A stretch of 38,827 nucleotides of DNA from an uncultured Mollicutes bacterium (GTDB lineage Bacteria; Bacillota_I; Bacilli_A; Acholeplasmatales; Anaeroplasmataceae), in assembly GCA_900540705.1 (NCBI GenBank), contig UQGR01000016.1, forward strand, positions 1 to 38,827, written 5' to 3'. The stretch's first letter is position 1, and every line of letters starts with the position of its first letter. The notes beneath the pieces were generated by a model. It ran no database searches. It was not told the DNA's origin and saw nothing but the letters and a program-made list of their open reading frames with translations. The position numbers and the translations under genes are program-made. Below are positions 8,533 through 16,519 of the stretch, one piece after another.

Positions 8533-9387
8533 ATGCTATTCAGATTTTTTTATCTGAAAGAAGGAACAAGAGTTTTCGATAGAACAGACTTGCTGACCTT
8601 TTTTCAGGCCAATCCTAATATTTCAATAGAAAAGAAGGGAGATGACCGTGATTTTATCTATCATCATCCTATTTTGGATTTTAAGGCACATTTTATTTTG
8701 TCCTCAAAAAGTGCAGTTCCTCATCTTGAACGATTGAATCCAAAGTATTTTGATGTGAATTTCAGAGTGGAATTTGATATTACTCTACCTACGTATAGCG
8801 TTGAATTGATTTTAGACATCGCAGAAGAAATTGCAAAGATGTTTAAATTTGCAATTTACAATGAATCCTATGAGGATGTCGTGGTCTTTAGAAAAAACAC
8901 TCTGGCAAAGACCTTTGAAATATGGAAGAATGCCTATAAGAATAAAAATGAGGATGAAATATCCCGCTTCAGTAGAATTGACCCTGCCAGTCTATCTCAA
9001 ATTTATAATTACATTTTAAGAAAGCCTAAGCTTGAGGTTTTATTAGACAAGAATAAGGTTCAAATTTCCGATTATTTCTTCATGCGTACGGATAAGTCTA
9101 GGACTGCCTTTGTCTGTATGTCCTGGGATGGGGATACCCCCTTTATCATTCCCCCAGGAATTGATATTTTTTATTTCAACGATCCAAAGTACAGAAAATA
9201 TATTGCGATGGACGAGCTTGTTTTAAAGGCGGAAAAGCTTTTTAAAACGATTGATGGATATGGTTCCATTCGAATGGTTGATGCTAAAAGTATGGGAAAA
9301 TTAAAAAAAATTATTCAAAAGACGAAATTTGCGCCCCTTACGGTCGAGCTTAGAGAAATTTATTTAAACGAAATTTTAGATATTTAA
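8533..9387 (+). CDS. Conserved-looking protein of unknown function
   Basis: 284 residues; I do not recognise the family. ATG follows AGGTGGTG by 7 bases. No signal peptide or membrane span is evident, so it is probably cytoplasmic. It looks like a mixed alpha/beta protein, with two clear halves: an N-terminal part with charged strands (FKAHFILSSKSAVP, FDVNFRVEFDITLPTYSVE) and a C-terminal part with AFVCMSWDGDTPFIIPPGIDIFYFND. It is expressed from a strong promoter and sits 36 bases upstream of deoC with no visible terminator between them, so it is probably cotranscribed with the deoxynucleoside salvage genes. Whether it is functionally linked to them cannot be told from the sequence. Confidence 0.8.
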   Translation: MLFRFFYLKEGTRVFDRTDLLTFFQANPNISIEKKGDDRDFIYHHPILDFKAHFILSSKSAVPHLERLNPKYFDVNFRVEFDITLPTYSVELILDIAEEIAKMFKFAIYNESYEDVVVFRKNTLAKTFEIWKNAYKNKNEDEISRFSRIDPASLSQIYNYILRKPKLEVLLDKNKVQISDYFFMRTDKSRTAFVCMSWDGDTPFIIPPGIDIFYFNDPKYRKYIAMDELVLKAEKLFKTIDGYGSIRMVDAKSMGKLKKIIQKTKFAPLTVELREIYLNEILDI

Positions 9388-9423
9388 TGAATAAAAATTA
9401 AAAATAGAAAGGAAAATAATAGT

Positions 9424-10077
9424 ATGGAAAAATCTAAATACATTGATCATACCAATTTAAAGGCGACAGCTACTTATGATGACATATTAAAACTTTGTAA
9501 TGAGGCTAATGCTCATCATTTTGCATCTGTATGTGTAAACCCAAGTAATGTAAGCCTTGCCCATAAGCTTTTAAAGGATACAGATGTACTCACATGTACA
9601 GTGGTTGGTTTCCCATTAGGGGCTACCCCAAGCGATGTCAAGGCCTATGAAACGACACGTGCGATTCAGGATGGTGCGGATGAGATTGATATGGTCATCA
9701 ACCTTGGAATGGCTAAGGCACACAACTGGGAATATGTATATGAGGATATCAAGGCGGTAGTAGAGGCTGCCAAGGGTGTATTGGTGAAGGTAATTATTGA
9801 ATGCTGCTACTTAACAGATGAGGAAAAGGTAGAGGCTTGCAAGGCTGCGGTTCAGGCCAAAGCGGATTTTGTTAAGACTTCTACAGGGTTTGGTACAGGC
9901 GGCGCTACGTTAGAAGATGTTCGGCTGATGAAGAAGACCGTAGATGGAAAAGCCCTTGTTAAAGCGGCTGGTGGAATTCGGGATAAGAATACCTTTGAGG
10001 AAATGATTGCTGCAGGAGCAGACCGGATTGGCTGTAGCTGTGGAGCAAAGATTATGGAGGAATACGCAAATGAGTAA
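9424..10077 (+). CDS. deoC: Deoxyribose-phosphate aldolase
   Basis: Cleaves 2-deoxyribose 5-phosphate to acetaldehyde and glyceraldehyde 3-phosphate. 217 residues, the usual length of the short bacterial form. Family motifs: IDHTNLKATAT at the N-terminus, VVGFPLGAT, and DFVKTSTGFGTGGAT, whose Lys is the Schiff-base residue. AAAGGA precedes the ATG. Its stop overlaps the start of deoD by 8 bases (ATGAGTAA), so the pair is translationally coupled: DeoD releases deoxyribose 1-phosphate, which after isomerisation by a phosphopentomutase (not in this window) becomes the DeoC substrate. Confidence 0.97.
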   Translation: MEKSKYIDHTNLKATATYDDILKLCNEANAHHFASVCVNPSNVSLAHKLLKDTDVLTCTVVGFPLGATPSDVKAYETTRAIQDGADEIDMVINLGMAKAHNWEYVYEDIKAVVEAAKGVLVKVIIECCYLTDEEKVEACKAAVQAKADFVKTSTGFGTGGATLEDVRLMKKTVDGKALVKAAGGIRDKNTFEEMIAAGADRIGCSCGAKIMEEYANE

Positions 10078-10792
10078 TATACCTACACCACATATCGCAT
10101 GTCCCGATGAGGGATTAATTGCAAAGACCGTTTTAATGCCAGGTGATCCTTTACGGGCAAAGTTTATTGCTGATACCTTCCTGACTGAGGTCATATGCTT
10201 CAATACAACAAGAAATATGTTTGGCTATACTGGAAGATATCAGGGAAAAAGAATTTCTGTGATGGGCTCAGGTATGGGTATGCCTTCCATTGGAATTTAC
10301 TCTTATGAGCTTTATAACTTTTATGGAGTGGAGACCATCATCCGAATTGGTTCTGCTGGATCCTATGATGCATCCTTAGAGGTTTACGATACTGTTCTTG
10401 TTACAGAGGCTTTTTCAGAATCAACCTTTGCTAAAACGGCATTTGGAATTCGTGGAAAATCCTTAAAGAGTACAGCATCTGTCAATAATAAGCTTCGTAG
10501 GGCGGCGATGGATCTTAGAATTCCTTTAAAAGAGGCGAAGGTTCATTCCAGCGATGTATTTTATTCCAATGATCCAAAGCGTTGGCAGAATGTCAGAGAA
10601 AAATATGGTTGTAAATGTGTAGAAATGGAGAGCTTTGCATTATTTGCAAATGCAAAGGCAAGCGGTAAAAAGGCTGCCTGCTTACTAACAATTTCTGACT
10701 CCTTCATCGATCATCAGGTGACGACAAGTGAAGAACGTCAGAATTCCTTTACAAATATGATGAAAATAGCTTTAGCTCTAGCAGGAAAATAA
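10070..10792 (+). CDS. deoD: Purine-nucleoside phosphorylase, DeoD type
   Basis: Phosphorolysis of purine (deoxy)nucleosides to base plus (deoxy)ribose 1-phosphate. 240 residues. Signatures of the hexameric DeoD family: VLMPGDPLRAKFIADTF, the phosphate/nucleoside site SGMGMPS, RIGSAGSYD, and the VEMESFALFA segment with the ribose-binding Glu, then TISDS. ATG 10070 is the natural start (SNIPTPHIACPDEG follows) and GGAGG lies upstream inside deoC; the frame is open 63 bases further up but only within deoC. Ends at a weak terminator. Confidence 0.97.
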   Translation: MSNIPTPHIACPDEGLIAKTVLMPGDPLRAKFIADTFLTEVICFNTTRNMFGYTGRYQGKRISVMGSGMGMPSIGIYSYELYNFYGVETIIRIGSAGSYDASLEVYDTVLVTEAFSESTFAKTAFGIRGKSLKSTASVNNKLRRAAMDLRIPLKEAKVHSSDVFYSNDPKRWQNVREKYGCKCVEMESFALFANAKASGKKAACLLTISDSFIDHQVTTSEERQNSFTNMMKIALALAGK

Positions 10793-10817
10793 AAGAAGAA
10801 GTTTTTCTTCTTTTTTT
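10791..10817 (+). terminator. AT-rich terminator after deoD
   Basis: 10-bp stem AAAAGAAGAA / TTCTTCTTTT with a GTTT loop running into further T. It overlaps the deoD stop codon. The stem is weak in GC. Confidence 0.6.
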
Positions 10818-10841
10818 ATATGAAAAGAAAAGGATGATACC

Positions 10842-12041
10842 ATGGACATATGTCTAAGACAGGAAAAATTTCATAGAGTTATTTTTAAAAAATATCGGGT
10901 TAAGAGGATGGTGAAAGAGGAGCAAACCATTCGAAATCTACTCTGTTACTACCAAGAGTTAGCCTGTAAATCCTATCCAACGGAAGCGAAAATGAACCAT
11001 ATTTTGGGATATCTTTATGATGCGAAGTTTAAGGTGAATTTGACTAGTTTTGGTTCCTATAGTGTGATAGAATATTCCTTGGTTGCAGCTGACCCTACGT
11101 TTATTGAGGATAAAGACTATACCATTGACGCATTAGAAAAGTATTTTAATGCCTTTGTTGAGCCAGTGATGAGGGGGCAACAGGCAGTCAAAGGTTTATT
11201 TGCTCGTGCGTATGAAATATATGAAAGTGATTTACTTTCTAGAGAAGAAAATATGCAGGCTATGGCCTTTAAAAAGGCTATCTCTACCTATTTTGCGGGA
11301 ACAAATCGTGATTTTAATACTTTTGGGTCCTTAGAGAAACTAGAGAATATAACGCCTTTGGAGTTATACCAGTATTACTTAAAAACATTAGATGAGGAAA
11401 CCATCAGCTTTCTTTCGGGAAGGGTTGAGGAAAAATTAGAAGAGCAGAAGATAACTTTAACGCCAAAGAGGAACTATCATTTTAAGGAAAGAGGTACTCC
11501 TGAGGCTTTCTGCCATCTACCCTTAGCCTCTGAACAATGCTATGTAGAAATCATTTATGAGCTAGGAGTATATGCTGATGATAAGCTTTATTATCCGATG
11601 ATGTTCTTAAATTATATCTTAGGTGGTCAGGCTTCCTCCCTATTATTTAAAATTGTTAGAGAAAAATATGGATTATGCTATTCCATCAACACCATATATT
11701 TGGGGGCCACAGGAATATTAATTTTATCTGCAATCCTGCATCCAAAGGATTATGCGAAGGCTCTTTCAGCTATGGAAGAGGTCTTCCAGCTCCTAGAAGC
11801 TGGGGATTTCTCAATTGAGGAGGCTAGAAGCTTCTATAAGGCTGCCAATCTAATGGGAAAGGACTACATTGAAACAGCAATTCAAAATTATCTTTCTGAT
11901 ACCTATTTTTTAGATAGTCCTAAGGCTAGTCTAGAATTAGAAGAGCTGGATAAGGTTACAAAGGCTGATGTTTTAGAGGCATTCCACAAAATGAGGCAAT
12001 CCTTTATCTTTGTCTATGGGGGTGAATCCATTGAACGATAG
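10842..12041 (+). CDS. ymfF: M16 family protein without the zinc motif (YmfF-like partner)
   Basis: 399 residues. The C-terminal half has the M16 pattern YPMMFLNYILGGQASSLLFKIVREKYGLCYSI, where the LGG...L...R(E)K.GL.Y segment is diagnostic of insulinase/processing-peptidase domains. No HxxEH metal motif is present anywhere, so this is the inactive half. In Bacillus-type genomes a YmfF (inactive) and YmfH (active) pair lies side by side and is thought to work as a heterodimeric cytoplasmic peptidase; the same order is seen here. The start ATG has AAAGGATG upstream. Its last 11 bases overlap the next gene. Confidence 0.88.
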   Translation: MDICLRQEKFHRVIFKKYRVKRMVKEEQTIRNLLCYYQELACKSYPTEAKMNHILGYLYDAKFKVNLTSFGSYSVIEYSLVAADPTFIEDKDYTIDALEKYFNAFVEPVMRGQQAVKGLFARAYEIYESDLLSREENMQAMAFKKAISTYFAGTNRDFNTFGSLEKLENITPLELYQYYLKTLDEETISFLSGRVEEKLEEQKITLTPKRNYHFKERGTPEAFCHLPLASEQCYVEIIYELGVYADDKLYYPMMFLNYILGGQASSLLFKIVREKYGLCYSINTIYLGATGILILSAILHPKDYAKALSAMEEVFQLLEAGDFSIEEARSFYKAANLMGKDYIETAIQNYLSDTYFLDSPKASLELEELDKVTKADVLEAFHKMRQSFIFVYGGESIER

Positions 12042-13266
12042 CTATGAATATACGACAAAATCTGGCTTGAAGGTTATCTATGTCTACAAAAAGGATTTTT
12101 ATAAAAGCTATGCAGGAATAGGTGTGAAGTTTGGAAGCGCGGATTTAGAGTATTATGCTGGTCAGGAAAAGGTTCTGTCAAAAGAGGGGCTTGCCCACTT
12201 TATAGAGCACAAGCTCTTTCAAATGCCAGATGGGGATGCGATTGAGGCTTTTGCTAGGGTGAATGCCACAGCCAATGCCTATACGACAACCGACAAGACC
12301 ATTTATTACTTTAGTACTGTGGAAAAAATATATGAGCCTTTAGAAATATTGCTGAGCATGTTTTTTACGCCATATTTTGTTAGAGAAGATGTAGAAAAGG
12401 AAAAAAGTATCATTCAAGCAGAAATAAAAATGTATGAGGATGTGGCTGTTTCTGGATTTAATAAAAAAATCCTTTCCTCCCTTTATCCTGGGGATCCTCT
12501 TTCTGCCAATGTTGCAGGGACAGTAGAGAGTGTTGCTCAAACTACTCTAGAGGATATGCAGTCTGCTTATGATACCTTTTATACCACCGATAATTCTTAC
12601 CTTGTGATTATTTCCCATGAACCAAAGGAAAAAGTTTTTGCAGCAATCGAAGGAGCCTTACATAAACTTTCTCTTAAAAGAGGGATGCCTAAGGTGTGTT
12701 CAAGAGTGAAGTCTAAAAAGACTTCTAGTGATTTTGTCTATGAGGGCAAGGTTGAGCAAACGATAGCCACACTTGCGATAAGAATGCCTGTGACCAATCA
12801 AATTCCTTTATTTTGTAATTATATGATTGGTATTTTAGATTGTCTATTTTCGCCTATGGCCCCCTTTTACCAGGAACTTTATAAAAAGAAGACCTTTACG
12901 GCAGATATAGACTATTATGCAATGACATTAGAGGAGGCTGGCTATGTAGTTGTTTCGACAACAACCAATCAACCTGAAATGTTTTTAAGCCTTGTTGAAG
13001 AAAAGCTTTCTAGTCTTCAGGCTGTAGATTTGGATGAGGAAATCCTAGACTTTTATTTACGTCACCTAAAGGCAAAAGCGATTGCTGATTTGGATTCTAT
13101 TGAGTATTTAGGAGACGAAATTTTATCCTTGGCCTTAGAAAATATTTCCTATTTTAAGGAAATAGAAACGTATAAAAAGCTGACAATAACTGATTTTGGA
13201 GGGTATATCTCCTATTTTCACAAGGGAATGTATCTGAAGGCAATTTGTAAAAAAAGTGAAAAATAA
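12031..13266 (+). CDS. ymfH: M16 family zinc peptidase (YmfH-like)
   Basis: 411 residues from TTG 12031. The catalytic inverted zinc motif HFIEH is at residues 56-60, and the downstream Glu-containing helix EKSIIQAEIKMYED fits the third metal ligand. I prefer TTG 12031 because GGGGGTG (12018-12023) is 7 bases upstream and resembles other ribosome sites here; ATG 12016 and TTG 12010 in the same frame lack a site. The start lies inside the end of ymfF, so the two subunits would be made together. The peptide substrate is unknown. A terminator follows at 13296. Confidence 0.88.
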   Translation: MNDSYEYTTKSGLKVIYVYKKDFYKSYAGIGVKFGSADLEYYAGQEKVLSKEGLAHFIEHKLFQMPDGDAIEAFARVNATANAYTTTDKTIYYFSTVEKIYEPLEILLSMFFTPYFVREDVEKEKSIIQAEIKMYEDVAVSGFNKKILSSLYPGDPLSANVAGTVESVAQTTLEDMQSAYDTFYTTDNSYLVIISHEPKEKVFAAIEGALHKLSLKRGMPKVCSRVKSKKTSSDFVYEGKVEQTIATLAIRMPVTNQIPLFCNYMIGILDCLFSPMAPFYQELYKKKTFTADIDYYAMTLEEAGYVVVSTTTNQPEMFLSLVEEKLSSLQAVDLDEEILDFYLRHLKAKAIADLDSIEYLGDEILSLALENISYFKEIETYKKLTITDFGGYISYFHKGMYLKAICKKSEK

Positions 13267-13295
13267 AGGAAAAGAATCGTTTTTTGAAGGAATTG

Positions 13296-13328
13296 AAAAG
13301 AGATGAAGCTAAAACATCATCTCTTTTT
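13296..13328 (+). terminator. Terminator of the M16 gene pair
   Basis: 11-bp stem AAAAGAGATGA / TCATCTCTTTT with a 10-base loop; the T-rich right arm serves as the T-tract. Confidence 0.85.
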
Positions 13329-13393
13329 ATTTTTTTCTGTAGATTTATATTTATTGGTAAAACCATTTTTCTCTTTGTTACGAAATTAGAAAT

Positions 13394-13422
13394 TGGACAC
13401 CTTCCAAATTTCTTGATATAAC
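13394..13422 (+). promoter_or_regulatory. SigA-type promoter upstream of ssb
   Basis: -35 TGGACA (13394-13399), exactly 17 bases, -10 TATAAC (13417-13422). A leader of about 70 bases follows; it holds an unused AAAGGAGG (13431-13437) with no start codon in range. Confidence 0.65.
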
Positions 13423-13499
13423 CCAGCTTGAAAGGAGGAACATTTTTTTAAATTATATAACACATCCATGAGTCTAAACTGGTTATAGGGAGGTGAACC

Positions 13500-13823
13500 A
13501 TGTATAATTACTTCATGCTGATGGGACGTCTTGTAAAGGAACCTGAGGTCAAGGAGCTAGGAGAAGGAAAACGAGTGATGAATGTAAAGCTTGCCGTATC
13601 TCGAGGCTTTCAAAATTCTAAGGGAGAATATGAGACAGATTTTTTCACCATTGTTTTTTGGGACTATCTAATCGACTATGCTTTAGATCATTTGAAGAAG
13701 GGACAGCCTATCCTTATTAAGGGCAGAATGCAAACTGCAAAGGAGGATTTAGCCAATGGCTTTACGCTATCTTATCCAACTTTGGTTGGAGAAAGAATTA
13801 TGTTTTTTAATCAAAGCACATAG
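13500..13823 (+). CDS. ssb: Short single-stranded DNA-binding protein
   Basis: 107 residues, essentially one OB fold: MYNYFMLMGRLVKEPE at the start, the VMNVKLAVSRGF strand, DFFTIVFWD and GQPILIKGRMQT. It binds ssDNA as a tetramer in the family. It stops right after the OB fold (FFNQST) with no flexible linker and no acidic DDDIPF-type tip, so it resembles the accessory SsbB type rather than the main replication SSB; a full-length ssb probably exists elsewhere. GGGAGGTG precedes the ATG by 5 bases. It stands alone between terminators. Confidence 0.9.
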   Translation: MYNYFMLMGRLVKEPEVKELGEGKRVMNVKLAVSRGFQNSKGEYETDFFTIVFWDYLIDYALDHLKKGQPILIKGRMQTAKEDLANGFTLSYPTLVGERIMFFNQST

Positions 13824-13882
13824 TCCTAACAATACCAATACTTTTCAATAAAAATAAGAGAGGTTGTGAATTTAAAACCTAA

Positions 13883-13918
13883 AAAAAGAACATTTGTCAA
13901 TCCGTAAATGTTCTTTTT
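13883..13918. terminator. Bidirectional terminator between ssb and the glycosylase gene
   Basis: 13-bp perfect stem AAAAAGAACATTT / AAATGTTCTTTTT (13883-13895 / 13906-13918) with a 10-base loop. The A-run on one side and T-run on the other let it work for both converging genes; the minus-strand stop codon lies in the loop. Confidence 0.85.
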
Positions 13919-14457
13919 ATTTTATTAAAAATTTCGATATTATCCTTATATCCTTTGGGATTTAAAGGACTTGGGTGATAAATAGGTATTAATTTGTAGG
14001 ATTTAGTTCCAAGCTGAATATCAAATTCTTTTCCTACAACATCTGCAAATCTTTGTATTTTGGTTTGTAAGATTGCCTGTGTAGGATGTAAGCCCATAGT
14101 CACAAGGATTTGGCAGGGTAGCTGATTGATTTGATTGCAAAGTATGGGCATACAGTTCTTTGAGCACTTTTCTAAGGCTTTTCTATCTTCAATTATGCAT
14201 TTACAGCATTCTGTAAAATATATATCAGGGATAGAAAGTCCAATCGTATTTAAAAGCTTCTCCAAGACTCTTCCAGTGCCTTGTAATTTACCTGAGGTAG
14301 TACAGAAGGCTTTCTTGCTTACAATCCATCCATCCTTTGCAGGACTTTCACCTATAAGTATAAAATTTGTTTTTCCGATTTGTAAGAAATTGTCCGTTAG
14401 TTTGGGTAATTTTCCACACGCCGTACAATTTAAGATTTGTGTTTTTACATCTTCCAT
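13897..14457 (-). CDS. Uracil-DNA glycosylase family protein with Fe-S-type cysteines
   Basis: 186 residues. Motif A-like GESPAKDGW near residue 37, the downstream histidine motif HPSPLNP near the C-terminus, and an N-terminal CTACG plus CCKC and CSKNC cysteines, which would allow a 4Fe-4S cluster as in family 4 glycosylases. Enzymes of this fold excise uracil from DNA and start base-excision repair. The motif A differs from the usual GEAPG, so activity and exact family are not certain. AAAGGAATAT precedes the ATG. It is a single gene converging on ssb, sharing its terminator. Confidence 0.78.
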   Translation of the reverse strand: MEDVKTQILNCTACGKLPKLTDNFLQIGKTNFILIGESPAKDGWIVSKKAFCTTSGKLQGTGRVLEKLLNTIGLSIPDIYFTECCKCIIEDRKALEKCSKNCMPILCNQINQLPCQILVTMGLHPTQAILQTKIQRFADVVGKEFDIQLGTKSYKLIPIYHPSPLNPKGYKDNIEIFNKIKRTFTD

Positions 14458-14539
14458 AGCCTATATTCCTTTAAAAGAATGTTAGATTTGTATAGTATTT
14501 GCTTGTCTTACAATAAGATACTTATTTGATAGACTAAAT

Positions 14540-15424
14540 TTAGCTTTTTTGTATTTTCATATGAAAATAAGTCTCAAATGGTTTTAGATTTTGTTTATTA
14601 TTAAAATATGTATTTAGAATATCACAGCCTCTACGAACCTCTTTGACTATATATTGAACCATCTCATCTATGGAGTATGTGACTTGGGTATCATTTAGTT
14701 CAAACGTAGAGTGATTCAAATTTAACAGGGAGGTATCTATTTTTTTGTGATATAAAAAATGTTTTGCCTTAGGCTTTCCCTTTCTATGATTGAAAAGAAG
14801 ATCATATCCCCAATAAAATATTCTTTTTATGCCTGTTTTACTCGTTGATAGATAATCAAAATAAATCCGAGCTGAATTGTAGCATTCCTTATAGTAGTTT
14901 TTCGTACAAAAGAAGCCAAATACTCTTTTGATGGGCTTTTCTAGTAGGTGGTAGTCAGCCTCACTTAAGGAGAAACTATCGAAAAAATAATTTGCTAAAT
15001 TTATCTTAGAAAGAGAAATTCCTTCATTCTTGTGAAACATGTAGGAATCAATCATTTTTTCCACATACTCCTTGGATTTTCTTTTTGGGGTAAAGGCTTC
15101 AATATAAAAAGAAATATTTTTCTCTATGATATGATTCATCAGGAGAGTATAACAAAATAGCTTTTCTTCGTCACTGGAATGGTAGTAAGCATTTTCTAGG
15201 CATTCCAGTAAAAAGTTCGGGAATTTTTCTCCTTTAATCTTACTAGAAAGCTGGTAAGAATCTTTTTTAAATGGATTTAGAAGCTTATAAAAATTTTGAA
15301 CATTGTAAAAAAGAGCATATTTAAAAAATACCTGATTATCTAAGCTTACATCAAAGGTGATGCTGGAGCTGATACGACTTTGACAGCTTTTCATGATATA
15401 ATAATGAAATAGAATTAGGCTCAT
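14540..15424 (-). CDS. Probable zinc-dependent phospholipase C-like protein, metal ligands lost
   Basis: 294 residues, no obvious signal peptide. The order NPF...GEKFPNFLLECLENA...EEKLFCYTLLMNHIIEKNISFYIEAF...IDSYMFHKNEGISL resembles the PF00882-type fold (in homologues H-E-K..FF, then ICHYALDSxxHPY, then ExEFDxxLxxKDG). Here the two conserved His-bearing positions read KGEK and MNHIIEKNISFYI, so most zinc ligands look replaced and catalysis is doubtful. The likeness is by eye only. AAAAGGATAC precedes the ATG. It sits alone with no clear terminator; the next gene is divergent. If the similarity fails, treat it as an unknown cytoplasmic helical protein. Confidence 0.7.
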   Translation of the reverse strand: MSLILFHYYIMKSCQSRISSSITFDVSLDNQVFFKYALFYNVQNFYKLLNPFKKDSYQLSSKIKGEKFPNFLLECLENAYYHSSDEEKLFCYTLLMNHIIEKNISFYIEAFTPKRKSKEYVEKMIDSYMFHKNEGISLSKINLANYFFDSFSLSEADYHLLEKPIKRVFGFFCTKNYYKECYNSARIYFDYLSTSKTGIKRIFYWGYDLLFNHRKGKPKAKHFLYHKKIDTSLLNLNHSTFELNDTQVTYSIDEMVQYIVKEVRRGCDILNTYFNNKQNLKPFETYFHMKIQKS

Positions 15425-15595
15425 CGTATCCTTTTCCTTTCCTTGTTTCCTTTATTTTACTACGATTCTTGTTTTTTTTCTAGTCAAAGCTGTCAGAAGA
15501 AAATAAAAATAATGTAAAAGATTAGAGATGCTCTCTTTTATTTTAAATCATTTTATTATAAAATGAATGTATAGCTAATGAGTAAGAGGTGTTTT

Positions 15596-16519
15596 ATGAA
15601 AACTTTAACAAAAGAAGATATTTTGACTATCGAACGACAAATGTATAATAAGGCCAGAGATATGGATGTAGCTATCTTAAATTCTTTGACAGAGGAGTCC
15701 AGTAAGGAATTTGTTTTAGATTGTCTTATGATGTATATGAACCGGGATGGCGGTTTTGGAAATGGGCTATATATCGACAGCTATAATCCGAATTCTAGTG
15801 TATACCAGACCTACGAGGCCCTTCGAATCTTAGATATGCTGAATTTCTCTTCAGATTGCTCCTTAGAACTTTTTGAGGAAATCACCAATAAGGCTGGCAA
15901 TTACTTGTTCAATCGTTGTCCTTTAGTTGATGGAGCATGGAATCCTACAGTGAAGACCAATGATGATTTTGCTCATAGTGAAGAATTTAACTATTATGAA
16001 AATTTTATTCCATTTTGGGGATATCATCCAACGGCTGCCATTCTAGGGTTCTGCCTAACCTTATTTAAACCGACTAAGGCATACTATAAAAAGGCGCTCA
16101 AGCAGCTAGGCTATGTATTTTCTTATTTAGAAACAAAGGATGATTTTTCCTATAATGAATTTATTTCCTTTAATTCCCTATTGGGCTCCTTAAGAAAGGC
16201 CAATGTTTTTAAAGAGGAAGCTGAGATTATTGAAAATAAACTCAAGCTAGCAGCGAAAAAGCATATTCATGAGCCACACTTTTCAGCACCTTCCTTTTTA
16301 TCCAACTGTCAAAAGCTTGACCCTGAATTACAGCAGGCAGTTGAGGAGAAACTAGATGAAATTATTGACAAACGAGCTAGTCATGGATTATGGGAAAAGG
16401 AAACTGGTTGGGGGTCAACCCGATATCCAGAGGCAGATAGTGCTATGCTCAAATGGTTAGGCGCTAAAACTGTTGAGGTTCTAGCCCTACTAGAAGGATA
16501 TGGGAGAATAGAGCGATGA
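15596..16519 (+). CDS. Protein with alpha/alpha-toroid (terpenoid cyclase/prenyltransferase-like) features, function unknown
   Basis: 307 residues. DGGFGNGL followed by SSVYQTYEALRILDML is the pattern of the QW/prenyltransferase-type alpha-alpha barrel repeat; weaker copies appear at DGAWNPT and HGLWEKETGWGS...AMLKWLGAKTVEVLALL. No DxDD-type cyclase motif or zinc ligands are seen, so an enzyme activity cannot be claimed. AAGAGGTG lies 6 bases before ATG 15596; an ATG-less extension upstream in the same frame lacks a site. It overlaps the next gene by ATGA, so the two are translationally coupled, which suggests a shared task. Confidence 0.8.
   Translation: MKTLTKEDILTIERQMYNKARDMDVAILNSLTEESSKEFVLDCLMMYMNRDGGFGNGLYIDSYNPNSSVYQTYEALRILDMLNFSSDCSLELFEEITNKAGNYLFNRCPLVDGAWNPTVKTNDDFAHSEEFNYYENFIPFWGYHPTAAILGFCLTLFKPTKAYYKKALKQLGYVFSYLETKDDFSYNEFISFNSLLGSLRKANVFKEEAEIIENKLKLAAKKHIHEPHFSAPSFLSNCQKLDPELQQAVEEKLDEIIDKRASHGLWEKETGWGSTRYPEADSAMLKWLGAKTVEVLALLEGYGRIER

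Noticed and set aside
13417..13487. Long-range inverted repeat TATAACCCAG ... CTGGTTATA around an AAAGGAGG in the ssb leader, as a riboswitch-like element
   Set aside because: The left arm coincides with the best -10 (TATAAC, 13417-13422, 17 bases from TGGACA), so most of it would not be transcribed, and the arms do not match perfectly.
15520..15545. Small hairpin AGAGA-TGC-TCTCT followed by T-rich sequence as a terminator
   Set aside because: No plus-strand gene ends upstream of it, and the stem is only 5 bp.
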